The notes under the pieces are model-generated. The model was given only the letters and a program-made list of their open reading frames with translations, was not told the DNA's origin and ran no database searches. From contig JAFFSR010000265.1 of the NCBI GenBank assembly GCA_017163975.1, forward strand, positions 868,001-932,000: a DNA stretch of 64,000 nt, in the 5' to 3' direction. Positions 22,567 through 33,145 of the stretch are shown piece after piece (position 1 is the first letter of the stretch; each line of letters opens with the position of its first letter). Both the position numbers and the translations under genes were made by a program. Source of the DNA: Anastatus disparis. Its lineage: Eukaryota; Arthropoda; Insecta; Hymenoptera; Eupelmidae.

Positions 22567-22721
22567 ATAGTACATTATGCAACGGGTGTGTGAAGGCTTT
22601 ATTTACGAAACGAGAAGTTTACAGCCTGAGCCGAAGGCGAGGGTTGTAACGAGTTTCGTAAAATAGTATATTACACACCAAGAAAAAAGCCTTTACACAC
22701 CCGTTCCATAATGTATTTTAT
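22567..22721. repeat. Palindromic element with GC-rich loop
   Basis: AACGGGTGTGTGAAGGCTTT is mirrored by AAAGCCTTTACACACCCGTT, and the pairing extends through ACATTATG and CATAATGT. The loop holds GAGCCGAAGGCGAGG. A comparable palindrome with a GGCGAAGCC loop is at 28838-28962. The insertion type is unknown. Confidence 0.75.
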
Positions 22722-23568
22722 ACCACGATAGCCGAATAATCATATTAAAGTTATGATTTTGAGGTTAGAGTTGTATAAAATATTTAATTTAATTTTAGAT
22801 GAAAGATAAATTTTTTATCAATTGATTCAAAATTAATTGCGTGAATACAAAATTGTAATTATTGCAAAATAAACTGAATTCTAATAATTAATAAAGTTCT
22901 TATTAAAACAGTTAATTTTTTTAGAAATATATAAAATGTTATTTATTGCAATAAGAATAATTAAAAGTTTTATAAAAAATACTGATAACTTTTATTTTTA
23001 AATGTTTAAAGAAATACTAGAAAAATTTTTACATGTTATTGGTGTAAATCTAACCCTGGAGCACCGAAGACATACTAAATTAAGTAAACAATTCCCACCG
23101 GTGCAATTTTATTTCTTTTAATCGCTAAGAAGCGACACACATAATACATATAAAATTAATTAATTTATAAATAAATCTTAATAGCAGAAATATGATTTCA
23201 TAATAATAAAAAATGTTTATTTAATTTTAAATAATTTATTATGTTTAAAGACTCAAAAATTTAAAATTAAATAAAAAAAAAATAAATGATTACATTAAAA
23301 AAAAATTTTGAAAATTTTAACAGTTTTAAAATTATTATATTCTTTACCACCAAAATTCGACGAAGTATCCAAACCAGAACAGAGAATATGTCTATACTTT
23401 TAATTAATACACAGTCACGAAATTCATAAATATATATACTACACAGTAAAAAATTATCTGGTAATTATACCAGTTTCCTGTAAATAATTACATTTTGTAG
23501 CGATGTGAAGTTACATTTTTATGTAATTTTACATGGCAAATGTACACTTCTTTCCTTCTTCGTCTTGT
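22722..23568. other. Intergenic, nothing recognised
   Basis: AT-rich flank upstream of the small secreted-protein gene; only short hairpin-like motifs are seen. Confidence 0.45.
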
Positions 23569-23569
23569 G

Positions 23570-23903
23570 TATATTTAGCTCACACTTAGTAACTGAAAAA
23601 TCGTTCAGTAATAAACTGACCACGACATTGATTAGTTAACAACTGTTTACTTTAAATTATATAATAATTAAGAAGAATTTGGTTTTCATTTTGGTAAGTT
23701 TTGTAATTACTAAAGTACTTTTATAAAAAATCTTTTATTTTTTCTTAACATAAACTTTTTATTTTAAATAAGAAAATGCAGGAATATGAAGAACATTATG
23801 TAATTTTTACGTTTATATTGAATTTCGTCAATTGGTGAAACAATTTGAACATAATTGTTTCTATTTAAAAAAATTAAGGATTTAACTTTTTATATATTTT
23901 CAG
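23570..23903 (+). promoter_or_regulatory. Inferred promoter, leader exon and intron of the small secreted-protein gene
   Basis: TATATTTA at 23570-23577 lies about 35 nt before an initiator-like TTCAGTA (A at 23607). A non-coding exon would run to 23693, where GTAAGTT starts a 210-nt intron. The acceptor ATATATTTTCAG ends at 23903. The sites are visible; their use is inference. Confidence 0.5.
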
Positions 23904-23926
23904 ATTAACTAAAGGAACAAATCAAG

Positions 23927-24175
23927 ATGGCACTAAAGTTATTGGTACTATTAATTCTCCTTGTACAATGCACATATGCTGGACCATTCGCTGCAGGCAT
24001 ATGTTACGCTGGATGTGCAGCCGTAGTTTGTGCCTGCTTTGCAGCATCAGGGTTTACATTTGGAACACTTTCGGCTGCTGCTATTGCTGCCAATTCAGCT
24101 TTGGCAGCTTGCAACACCGCTTTTGGAGTTTGCGAAGCCGCTTGTATGGCTGCTTTAGCAGCCCCAACTCCTTAA
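23927..24175 (+). CDS. Small secreted Ala/Cys-rich protein
   Basis: The frame is 82 codons with a clear signal peptide (MALKLLVLLILLVQCTYA, likely cut before GPF) and a mature part of about 64 residues. Seven of its residues are cysteines, mostly in helical-looking blocks (ICYAGCAAVVCACF, ACNTAFGVCEAACMAAL), and it ends in APTP. The composition is Ala/Gly/Cys-rich and markedly more GC-rich than its surroundings. Similar short secreted proteins with GICYAGCAAVV and AFGxCxAxC motifs occur in many invertebrates and some fungi, without known function (from memory). The ATG follows a well-formed acceptor by 23 nt. An ATTAAA at 24243-24248 may serve as the polyadenylation signal. A second frame over the same bases is a shadow. 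An antimicrobial or structural role would be speculation. Confidence 0.85.
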   Translation: MALKLLVLLILLVQCTYAGPFAAGICYAGCAAVVCACFAASGFTFGTLSAAAIAANSALAACNTAFGVCEAACMAALAAPTP

Positions 24176-24360
24176 TTTTAAGCGTGTGTGAATAATTTTA
24201 AATATTTTTTTCGTTCTACAAGTGAATTATTTTTCGTGCTGTATTAAATTTTAAAATGTTTAAATTAATTTTTTTTTTTACTACTTACACACACTTACTT
24301 GAATCGACATGTATGCAATTTATTTTTTGTTTAAAGTGTGTTTGAAATTTTATTTTTATA

Positions 24361-25566
24361 AATTTTTCGAATTTTCCAAGTTTTTTGCTAAATAAATATT
24401 TTAATGAATTTTTTCCTCAAAAACTATCAATTTTTCGTTAAAACTTAATAGAATACTTTTTCTTGGAAATTAGATGTAGAATTCACCTGAATTTTTGCAA
24501 ATTATAATATACTGATTTTTACGCTTACTTGATCGATTTAAACATACTATTTAGTATATCTAAAAATCGAGCAGGTTAAATTGGCTTTTAACGACCTATT
24601 TTTTTTGTTTTTTTATGAGGAAAAAATATACGAAGCCTCCAGTTGGGCAGTCTTCTCAAAGTTACTTAATTGTGCAAAAATGTCTGAAAAAATCGTTATT
24701 TTGGATCAATGATGAGATTCGTGATTTTTTTTCTGAAAAAGTATTGATTTTTGGGACAAATGTATGAAAATGTTTTTTATTGGAAAACATGTGTAGAATA
24801 TGAAGATATTTTTACAAATTGTAATTTAAGACATTATGAACAATATATACTAAAAATTTAAGAAAAAATTTGTAGAGTTCAGTGGAGTAGTGGCTAAGGC
24901 GAGTGACTCGTATTCCCGTTGGCGCGGGATCGAATCCCCGTCTGGTCGCTTTTTCGCTGTCTCTGCCGTGGGCTGACACCACGTTAAATAATACGTCAAA
25001 TTGTTTTGTATTGAAAATTAATTTCTATGTGTTAAAAAAGGGCAGTAATGCCCGTGGATATAATAAAAAAAAAAAAAAATAAATTTTAAAATTTCAAAAT
25101 TTCAAAGTTTACAAAAATTTACATACATTTTACATGCAATTTCCAATAAAAAACATTTTTATACATTTGTCCCAAAAATCAATACTTTTTCAGAAAAAAA
25201 ATCACGAATATCATCATTGATCCAAAATAACGATTTTTTCAGACATTTTTGCACAATTAAGTAACTTTGAGAAGGCTGCCCAACTGGAGGCTTCGTATAT
25301 TTTTTCCTCATAAAAAAACAAAAAAATTAAGACTTTAAAAAACCAATGAAACCTGCTCGATTTTTAGATATACTAAATAGTATGTTTAAATCGATCAAGT
25401 AAGCGTAAAAATCAGTATATTATAATTTGCAAAAATTCAGGTGAATTCTACATCTAATTTCCAAGAAAAAGTATTCTATTAAGTTTTAACGAAAAATTGA
25501 TAGTTTTTGAGGAAAAAATTCATTAAAATATTTATTTAGCAAAAAATTTGGGAAATTCGAAAAATT
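24361..25566. mobile_element. 1.2-kb inverted-repeat element with SINE in its loop
   Basis: Arms of about 420 bp (24361-24780 and 25140-25566) are highly similar inverted copies. For example, TTTGATGA-type and GAAGCCTCCAGTTGGGCAG segments on the left match their complements on the right. The loop received a tRNA-derived SINE (24876-25079). No coding capacity. The transcript would fold into a very long hairpin. Confidence 0.9.
24876..25079 (+). mobile_element. tRNA-derived SINE, second family
   Basis: The head has an A box (TAGTGGCTAAGGCGAGTG) and a B box (GGGATCGAATCCCC). An unrelated body follows (GGGCTGACACCACG, GGGCAGTAATGCCCGTGG) with an A15-like tail. It differs from the 3197-3404 family in head and body. 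Target duplication is not clear in the A-rich flanks. Confidence 0.8.
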
Positions 25567-25702
25567 CCATCACGTTTAAATCCTGACCCCTTTGACCTGG
25601 ACCTCTAAAAATTTTTTCGTATATTTTGGGTATCAAATAGAACATTTTCACAGATTTTCGACGAATTCTATTTTTTTGTTAGGTGAGTTGACGTGAAACG
25701 TC

Positions 25703-25704
<2 letters not shown>

Positions 25705-25752
<48 letters not shown>
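25705..25752. repeat. (AT)n microsatellite
   Basis: About 24 uninterrupted AT dinucleotides. Confidence 0.98.
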
Positions 25753-25754
<2 letters not shown>

Positions 25755-25779
25755 TTTTATATTTTTTTATAAAATTTGG

Positions 25780-26310
25780 TATACATAGATTTTATGGATT
25801 GCTGAATTCGAAGTTGCCATTTTATTTACAATTTAGTGATTTGATAGCTGTCAATCAGCTGTCTATAGTTACTCCCAACTTTTAGAAATTTTAAATTAAT
25901 CTCTTAATTCTATAGTTTTTATAGTAAAATTTTATAATTTTTCGGATCACCGTACACAAATTTGTCGTCAAATGGACAATTTTGAATTTGGCAGCTGTCA
26001 GTTAACTGTGAAATTGCTTCCGACTGTCAGGAATGTTAGATTTATCCTCAGCCATTATATTTATTGGATTGCTAAATTCAAATTTGATTTTAAGTTGGGG
26101 ATTTTAATATTTTAATTATCAATTAGCTTTTGAATCGCTGTCAATTGTTACAAATTTTAGATTTCTTCTTTACATGCAATCTTATATTTTTTGGGTTTCA
26201 AAATACAAATCCGATGTCGAATTTACGATTTTGTTATTTGGCAGCTATACACTAATTGCCAAATTGATATTGAAAAAACAATATTTCAAAATATTATTAA
26301 AAGAGTTTAT
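25780..26310. repeat. Degenerate tandem array, period about 120-145 bp
   Basis: Four or so units share the phrase 'TTGGATTGCTAAATTCAAATTTG' in variant forms (near 25798, 25945, 26055, 26200), followed about 50 bp later by 'TTTGGCAGCTGTCAATTAACTGTC' variants (25843, 25989, about 26116, 26239). The units are strongly diverged, as in an old satellite fragment. A further partial unit may lie near 26495. Confidence 0.6.
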
Positions 26311-26905
26311 GTAATTAGAGCATAAATGTAATATTAACTGGTATCATAATCAGCGTCGAGTTCTATAACAACTGTAGATGTTTTCTTTTTGCTATATTGT
26401 AGTATTGAGTAATTTTGACTTCTGATTTCAATTAAGCTACCCTAAAATATAAAGTTATGGGATAAATCAAAATTTTTAATATTTGACAAAAATTGGCAAC
26501 TGATTGATAGCTTTCAAGTTTGAAAATCGTCAATCTAACTCTGGATTTAAATTTACCTATCAAAAAAACTTAAAGTTTATTTAATGCATATAAATAAAAT
26601 TGTTCAGTGTTCAAATGATTTATTTGAGATGTATATTGTTTCTGATTTTATTACACAAATTAAAATCCTTATTGTTTGTATTTTTAACTACGGCATTATA
26701 CTATACATTTAAATAAGAAATTTTTCTAATTGTTTTTTATTAATAAGCTGTTCATTCTAGGAATGTTTAACAGGTTAAATAACACAAACGAAATTGTATT
26801 ACTCCCCATTATTTATTTTTTAATATTTATTTTTAAATATTCTGAGATATTTTAAATCATTATAAATATTTACAAAATTACTATACAATTTATAACACTT
26901 ATATT
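26311..26905. other. Intergenic, nothing firm
   Basis: AT-rich flank of the degenerate array; no gene seen. Confidence 0.45.
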
Positions 26906-26915
26906 TTGATAAAAT

Positions 26916-27120
26916 GAGATCGTCAGTGGCTCAGTTGGTAGAGCGATGGATTCGTAATCTCGAAGTCCCGAGTTCGAATCTCGCTCTCGGCAGATTGATA
27001 CAAGCATCACTGTACGTTACATATGCTTTGTTCACCAACACACTGACGATCTCCGTCGTTAATTATCGCACCGATAGCATAAATACAGCGACGTTTAATA
27101 AAATTAAAAATAAAAAAATG
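26916..27120 (+). mobile_element. tRNA-Thr-like SINE with 10-bp target duplication
   Basis: This is the best-preserved copy of the family at 3197-3404. It has A box TGGCTCAGTTGGTAGAGC, anticodon loop TTCGTAA (CGT), B box GAGTTCGAATCTC, a body containing GCATAAATACAGCGACGTTT and an A-rich tail. It is flanked by TTGATAAAAT at 26906-26915 and 27121-27130. The tRNA part lacks a standalone 3' end and continues into the SINE body, so it is not called a tRNA gene. Confidence 0.92.
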
Positions 27121-27130
27121 TTGATAAAAT

Positions 27131-27662
27131 ACATTTTTATTACAACGTGCTTTTGAATTTATACAAATATTTGCAAAAGTTTTTACCGAATTTTAGGGTG
27201 TACACCTAACGTTAATTGATTCTTTCCCGAATTTTTTGAAATGTTCCAATAAAAACAAAGAAAATAACAGAATGATCCAATGAAAGTTCAGTGGGTGTAC
27301 ATCAAATATGTAATGCATATTATTAATTACTTCATTCTCATTGTATGCTATTTGGTATTTTAAATGTTTAAAAAAATTAACTTTTTCTTTATTTTATAAA
27401 TTCGTAGAAGTTTATTATATAAAATATTTTTTAAGAGATTCTAAACATAATAATAATAATAAAATTATAACAATGATAATAAGAATTATATAAAGAAACA
27501 AAATAAGCTTTAGTGCATAATGAGAATGCTATAAAACACAATGATTTGTTATCTAAGTTCAGAACATACAGTTCTAAATCATATCTTTTTAATAATTTAA
27601 TTTTGAAATCGATCAAACAATAAATATAGAAGATACGAATGTTATGTTCAAACTTTTTAGCT
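27131..27662. other. Intergenic, nothing recognised
   Basis: AT-rich, no convincing gene or repeat. Confidence 0.45.
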
Positions 27663-27675
27663 TATAACATTACCA

Positions 27676-27962
27676 ATTTTTTTTTTTTTTTTTTATTTTT
27701 AAAAAAAGATTAATATATAAAGGATATTGTCCTCTATATGATTAACCTTTTTTATATGGTGAAGTCGAGGGAGTCCCCCGCCCGGTATCTGTTTAACACA
27801 TTACATCAGGCTAGGACTGTCAGACCCACCATACCGAAAACTTTGACTATACCGATGTATGGTCAGCCACTTTTGTAACCAACAATCAATCGATACCCAA
27901 TGAGGTCGGATTTTTTAAAGAGTCGCGATATAAATGGCACAACTCGCGATATAAATGGCACA
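27676..27962 (-). mobile_element. 5'-truncated retroposon tail (LINE-like) with 13-bp target duplication
   Basis: On the minus strand a relatively GC-rich body (GTCTGACAGTCCTAGCCTGA, ATACCGGGCGGGGGACTCCC) ends in an A-run (T-run at 27677-27695). TATAACATTACCA flanks it at 27663-27675 and 27963-27975. The 5' end has a tandem ATTTATATCGCGA(G/C)T word. The size, tail and duplication fit a 5'-truncated non-LTR 3' UTR; no ORF remains to assign the clade. Confidence 0.8.
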
Positions 27963-27975
27963 TATAACATTACCA

Positions 27976-28440
27976 TAAAGACAACAGTTATCTTTTTCTG
28001 TTTTTTTTTTAGTTATCAAGTTATATTTTTTAATGACTGAAGAATATTTATTGATAAATGAAAAAAACCTGTTTATAATAGTTTAATACAGAAGAAGACT
28101 GTAAATAACTGTTATCTTCCTAATAAATTATAATTTTTAACAAAAAAAGTATATTTAATGAATACAATTGTTTATAAAAAAAGAAAACTGTAGATAACTT
28201 TTGTCTTCTGATAAAAAAATTTTCTTTATAAGAAAAGTAATTATTTTAACTTTTTAAAATATATTTGATGAATACAACTGTTGATAACTGAAGAAAACTG
28301 TTAATAACAGAAGAAAATAGTAGATAACTATTGTCTTAAGTCTCAATCCGGTCATTTTTCTTCAGTTCTCTTCTGTTTTATACTGTTTTATTCGGATACT
28401 TTCAGACTTCTACAACTGTCTTCCTGTTTTTTTTTGTGCT
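27976..28440. repeat. Cluster of short related words
   Basis: Variants of AGAAAACTGTAGATAACT and its near-complement recur about five times (near 27985, 28092, 28183, 28288, 28315), some mirrored. CTTAAGTCTCAATCCGGTC near 28338 matches the complement of a site near 19880. It is possibly the remnant of a transposon end; not classified. Confidence 0.4.
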
Positions 28441-28837
28441 AATAGGCTATGGATCACAAAGATATAGATATTTTTTCAAAAATATAGTGAAAAGAAGCGT
28501 GTACAAGAACTTGAATAACTAAACAATTAAAATTCTTACAGAAAAATGTATAAAAAATAAAGGAAAGTAGAAATTAAATACTTTAATTTAAGCTCTATTA
28601 CATTAAAAAAAGTTCACGTTGTTCCAAAGTTACAGGTGATTAAAATATGGCAAAAAAATAACGTAAATAATTGATCATATATTACATGCTTTTTAATAAA
28701 CAAATTGAGTATCTCATTAGCAAATTAATACTTTTTGTTGAAAAAATTATAGTAACATGAGGGTGGTAGAAGGCATCTTTTCACAAAATTGCAAACGTAA
28801 ATCGGATTATAATTTTGTAATTATTTAAATATAGTTC
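28441..28837. repeat. Partial copy of the 44036-45020 element
   Basis: 28500-28830 closely matches 44365-44700, including AACAAATTGAGTATCTCATT and GGGTGGTAGAAGGCATCTTT. The left TIR seen at 44036 is missing here. Confidence 0.8.
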
Positions 28838-28962
28838 TTTTCGATACTAGTGCGTTAAATTATAAATACTCGTGCGATTGATATGCACCAGTCGGCGAAG
28901 CCGGCCTGAGAGTCATTTCAATCGCATGAGTATTTATAATAGAAAGCACTAGTATCGAAAAA
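28838..28962. repeat. Palindromic element with GGCGAAGCC loop
   Basis: Arms of about 47 bp mirror each other (TTTCGATACTAGTGC with GCACTAGTATCGAAA; TATAAATACTCGTGCGATTG with its near-complement). The apex is GTCGGCGAAGCCGGCC. It is inserted next to the partial 44036-type repeat. Confidence 0.8.
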
Positions 28963-29027
28963 TACTATTTTGACACAGTGTACGTAAAACTGCACATCAA
29001 GTATTTAGTTGCGTTTTATTATATACA

Positions 29028-31373
29028 ATTTTACGCACGCCGTACTATAGTCCCAAACGACTTTTTATTGGACAAAATTAAGTAGCGCTTAATAGGATAG
29101 GGTTACGGGGGTCTACCAGGACTCATTTTGAAGGTCTTGTGATGTACTTTCATGGAAAAATATTTATGAAAAGCTTTCTGTGACGAAGATATCTTAAACA
29201 ACTCGTCAAGACCATGGTTTTTTCAAATTTTTCACTTATTTCTCCTCAAACGTTAGTACTCACGAAATGAGGACAAAAATACATCACAAATTAGTAAAGT
29301 AGAGTGAAAAACCTTTAATTTGCTTTTTTGAAAACGTTTCTAGGTGCTATAGAACTCAATTTACAATGATTTTAAGTTAACAGTCTCCTTAAAAATAAGA
29401 TTTTTCAACATATTCCGCTTGTTTCTCTTCAGGATTTATTGAAAAGAAAATCAGGATGATAATACATTATAGACCATTAAAGTAAAGTAAAAGAATTATT
29501 TTCTTAATTTTTAAGTGCTATAAAATCGTTTTCACAGCTATTTCAAATGAAAGTAGCGAGTATTGGGATCTGACATGGGGGCGTGGTCTAAGCTAAGATG
29601 GCGTACCATAGTATACAATTTACATTGTCATATATGGAGCAAGTACCTGTTTTTGTTAATTATGAATATTTCTGTACTATTGGGCAGATACTAATCCTAC
29701 CAAACGTTATTTTATAAAAGATGAACAAGTTTTCAGAGCAGGACATATAATAAAATACGTTAAAAATAACAAAAATATCGGTGATATAATAACCTTTTCA
29801 CGCAAGACATACAAGAACATACAAGTCGCATCAACGAACGCTTTCTGCTTGTATGCTACTATTCGTTCAGATTTTATCCACCAGAGAGCGTCTGGTCTAT
29901 GTCAGATCCCAATATTCAACCATTTCCACTTGGCTTTAAGTATAATAACCCGTGTCAGCCCAAATGAGCATAAATTTTTTATGTTATTCGACTGAATATT
30001 TTTCTATGTAATCATAAGTAGAAAAATTTGTAAATTAATTTTTTTTAAGCATTTTTGTCCGTACTTTTCAAATCTGCTCTTAATTTTTGCCTATAATATT
30101 CCATTTTTTCAAAAGTTTCTTGCAAAAAACTCAATTTAAAAAATTTTTTCATCTTTTTATTGTACTGGCTTGTAATGTTGCCTAATCATTGCGAACATTA
30201 GAATTCCATGGAATAATTATCATACCTAAAATTTAAGACGTATAGGATATCAAAATTCTAAATGGCTGATTTAATATGATGATGTTTACAAGAGTTTTTT
30301 TTATTTTTTTCTTTTTTTTATGTTATAAGATATCTCACGTGACATCTCATGTCATTTTTTTCAGTAAGGTAGAAAAATGTTCTGACAAAAGTCGGGCAAC
30401 GTGAAATTCACGGTCAACGGTCGGTTTAGAATATTAAATTATTGAATGATTATAATTTTTACAATCAAACAAATAAATAAAAAATTTGGAAAATGAATGT
30501 AAGAACTAACAAATTAAGGAATAATAATATATTGTATGCAAAAACTTCTAAATTTTTGAAAAAAAAAACAATGAATTTAAGAAAATTATAACATTTTTCG
30601 CTATTTGGAACTCAATATATTCTTATATCACTATTTTCTTAGATAATTATTATTAAAAAAATAAAAAAATAATTTATTTATTTAGAAAGCGAAAGTTATG
30701 ACCTTATAACATGAAAGAAATAAAAAAATAAAAAAACTTGTAAACATCATTATATTAAATCAGCCATTTAAAATTTTGACATCCTATACGTCTTAAATTT
30801 TAGGTATGATAATTATTCCATGGAATTCTAATGTTCGCAATGATTATATAGAGGGAACATTACAAGCCAGTACGATAGAAAGATGAAAAAATTTTTTAAA
30901 TTGTGTTTGCAAGAAAGTTGCCATTTTGAACAAATGGAATATTATAGGCAAAAATTAAGAGCAGATTTGAAAAGTACGGACAAAAATGCTTGTTGAAAAA
31001 CCTTATTTTTAAGGAGACTGTTAATAACTTAAAATCATTGTAAATTGAGTTCTATAGCACCTAGAAACGTTTTCAAAAAAGCAAATTAAAGGTTTTTCAC
31101 TCTACTTTAATAATTTGTGATGTATTTTTGTCCTCATTTCGTGCGTACTAACGTTTAAGGAGAAATAAGCGAAAAATTTGAAAAAACCATGGTCTTGACG
31201 GGTTGTTTAAGATATCTCCGTCACAGAAAGCTTTTCATAAATATTTTTCCATAAAAGTACATCACAAGACCTCTAAAATAATCCCTGGTAGACCCCCGTT
31301 ACCCTATCCTATTAGGCGCTACCTAATTTTGTCCAATAAAAAGTCGTTTGGGCCTATAGTGCGCCGTGTCAAA
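29028..31373. mobile_element. 2.3-kb element with long nested inverted repeats
   Basis: Outer arms 29028-29413 and 30988-31373 are about 90% mirrored (for example AAAAGTCGTTTGG and CTATCCTATT-type segments, GAAAACGTTTCTAGGTGCTA). Inner arms 30045-30295 and 30740-30987 are also mirrored (CCATGGAATTCTAATGTTCG). The left side additionally contains a diverged repeat of its own arm (29405-29545) and an inserted MITE (29561-29914). No transposase frame. Confidence 0.85.
29561..29914. mobile_element. 354-bp MITE nested in the larger element
   Basis: Ends TATTGGGATCTGACATGG and CTATGTCAGATCCCAATA are inverted, with TA at both outer edges. The interior is unique in this window, with no coding capacity. 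It interrupts the left half of the 29028-31373 element. Confidence 0.8.
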
Positions 31374-31508
31374 AAATTATAAACCAAATTTGATGTAATA
31401 CATACACCATATTGAAAAACGAAAAAAACTAGATAAAAAAACCGATATTTTTGACAATTTTTTACCTAAAAACGTCATTTAAACAAATCCGTCATTTAAC
31501 ATAATACC

Positions 31509-31725
31509 AGCTGCACTTACCTATAGATGATGTTATGCCGACCTGGAGGTCACTTTAGTCACCTGGACATCGCCTACAGGAAGTGACTAAAATTTCTGAA
31601 TATTAAATTTCATTATTAGCTGTACTTCTTCATAGATGATGTTACGTCAACCTAGATCATCTTTGACTCCTGGACATCATCTGCAGGAAGTGACTCATAT
31701 TTCTGAATACTTAATTATAATATTA
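31509..31725. repeat. Two-copy tandem repeat of about 109 bp
   Basis: 31509-31617 and 31618-31725 share TAGATGATGTTA, CCTGGACATC and CAGGAAGTGACT. A related mirrored fragment (GATGATGTCCAGGTGG, ATGACCTCCAGGTC) lies at 31788-31827, suggesting the remnant of a larger inverted-repeat element. Confidence 0.75.
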
Positions 31726-31829
31726 ACTCACCAAGTATTATGCACATCTAGTATTCTAATCGAAAATTCAAAAATATCATTCTCTTTCTGGAGATGATGT
31801 CCAGGTGGCCAGGATGACCTCCAGGTCAA

Positions 31830-33140
31830 GGAAAGATTATTTACGTGTACAATATAAAGATATACTTTACAATGTAAAAATATATCTGGTCAGGAAAGAA
31901 ATATATTATTCTGATCCCGTAATAAATATACTATTAATTTGATTTATCAATTCGATTTTTTTTTTAAATAAATAAAGTATATATTTAGTAAAATTATTAT
32001 TTAGTGATTGACTTTATTTTGCTAGTTTTTGACCATTAACCGTCGGCTATTAGCAGATAAACTGATCATTTTGTAGTGATTGTTGGTCAATTATTATATA
32101 ATATATAATTGACCAACAATAATATTGACCAATATAATATTGTTAAAGATATTGATGAAAAGAAGTGATAATTTTAGACACTTGCATAAAAGCCCATGTT
32201 AATATGTACAACTTTAGGGCTCGATATCTAAAAAATAGTGTGACTAATCAGTTTAAAATATAAACATGTTTTATATCAGGTCTATATCTATCTCTAGTGA
32301 AGGGTGTATTGGCTATACAGTCTGTGTCAAAAGTTAGTTTTTTCGATAATCGTTTATATTTTTTGGTAAAGAAGATTTATTCATTTTTTAGCTTAGCAAC
32401 TTATTAGATAATATCAAAACAATCAGTTTAGATTTTGTTTCATTTAAATATAATAATTTATTAATTAGCTATAGCATTTTGAATTTTATAACTTTCACAC
32501 AAATCCAATGCAATTATAAAAAACGGTGCCAAAGTTTCAAAATTGATATCGTGAATACCGAAAATACTTTCGATCACTAAGTGATGCTAGAGCCCAACGC
32601 TGCAACCTTCTGATTCTCAGCCTAGAGATAGAGATTTAATTAAAAAGGGCTGCTTGAGAGATTAGTATCCTTAGAAAAGGTATAGAAAGGAAGGTATGGG
32701 CAAAAGGTTTAATGCACTCACTATACCGAGATGCTTTAGGTGCGTAAACCAAGAACTTATAAGGTTCTTGTAAGTTCTTGTAAACTTAAAGGGCGGATGG
32801 TGGGAAAAGAAGAAAGAGTGAGGGTAACAAGTCAAAATTAACAAAATAAAATTTTCAGTAGCAGTAAGTCAGCTCTTGTCTATTGAGTTAAGAACATCAG
32901 CTATAAGATATTTTAAGTTGTATTCAATAAACAATAGTATAATATTTGCTGTTAGACTCGAATTTGTATTTTCGTCTTGAAGAACACATAAGTAAATGAA
33001 ATATTTTAATAAACATCTCATCCAAATTTGATGGTAAGTAAATCCTCTTATATGTACATTTAATTGTAAATAATACTCATGTTAATTTTTGTTTAATTAT
33101 TTTAGACATACGAAAAAATTTATTAAGTATATCTTTTTTA
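31830..33140. other. Intergenic with a perfect hairpin
   Basis: 32079-32120 is a 42-bp near-perfect palindrome with 16-bp arms (ATTGTTGGTCAATTAT). The rest, up to the BEL target duplication, shows no supported gene. Confidence 0.5.
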
Positions 33141-33145
33141 CTTCT

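Noticed and set aside
26916..26990. Possible tRNA-Thr(CGT) gene
   Set aside because: A and B boxes are good, but the sequence continues into a conserved SINE body with tail and target duplication, and four copies share that body.
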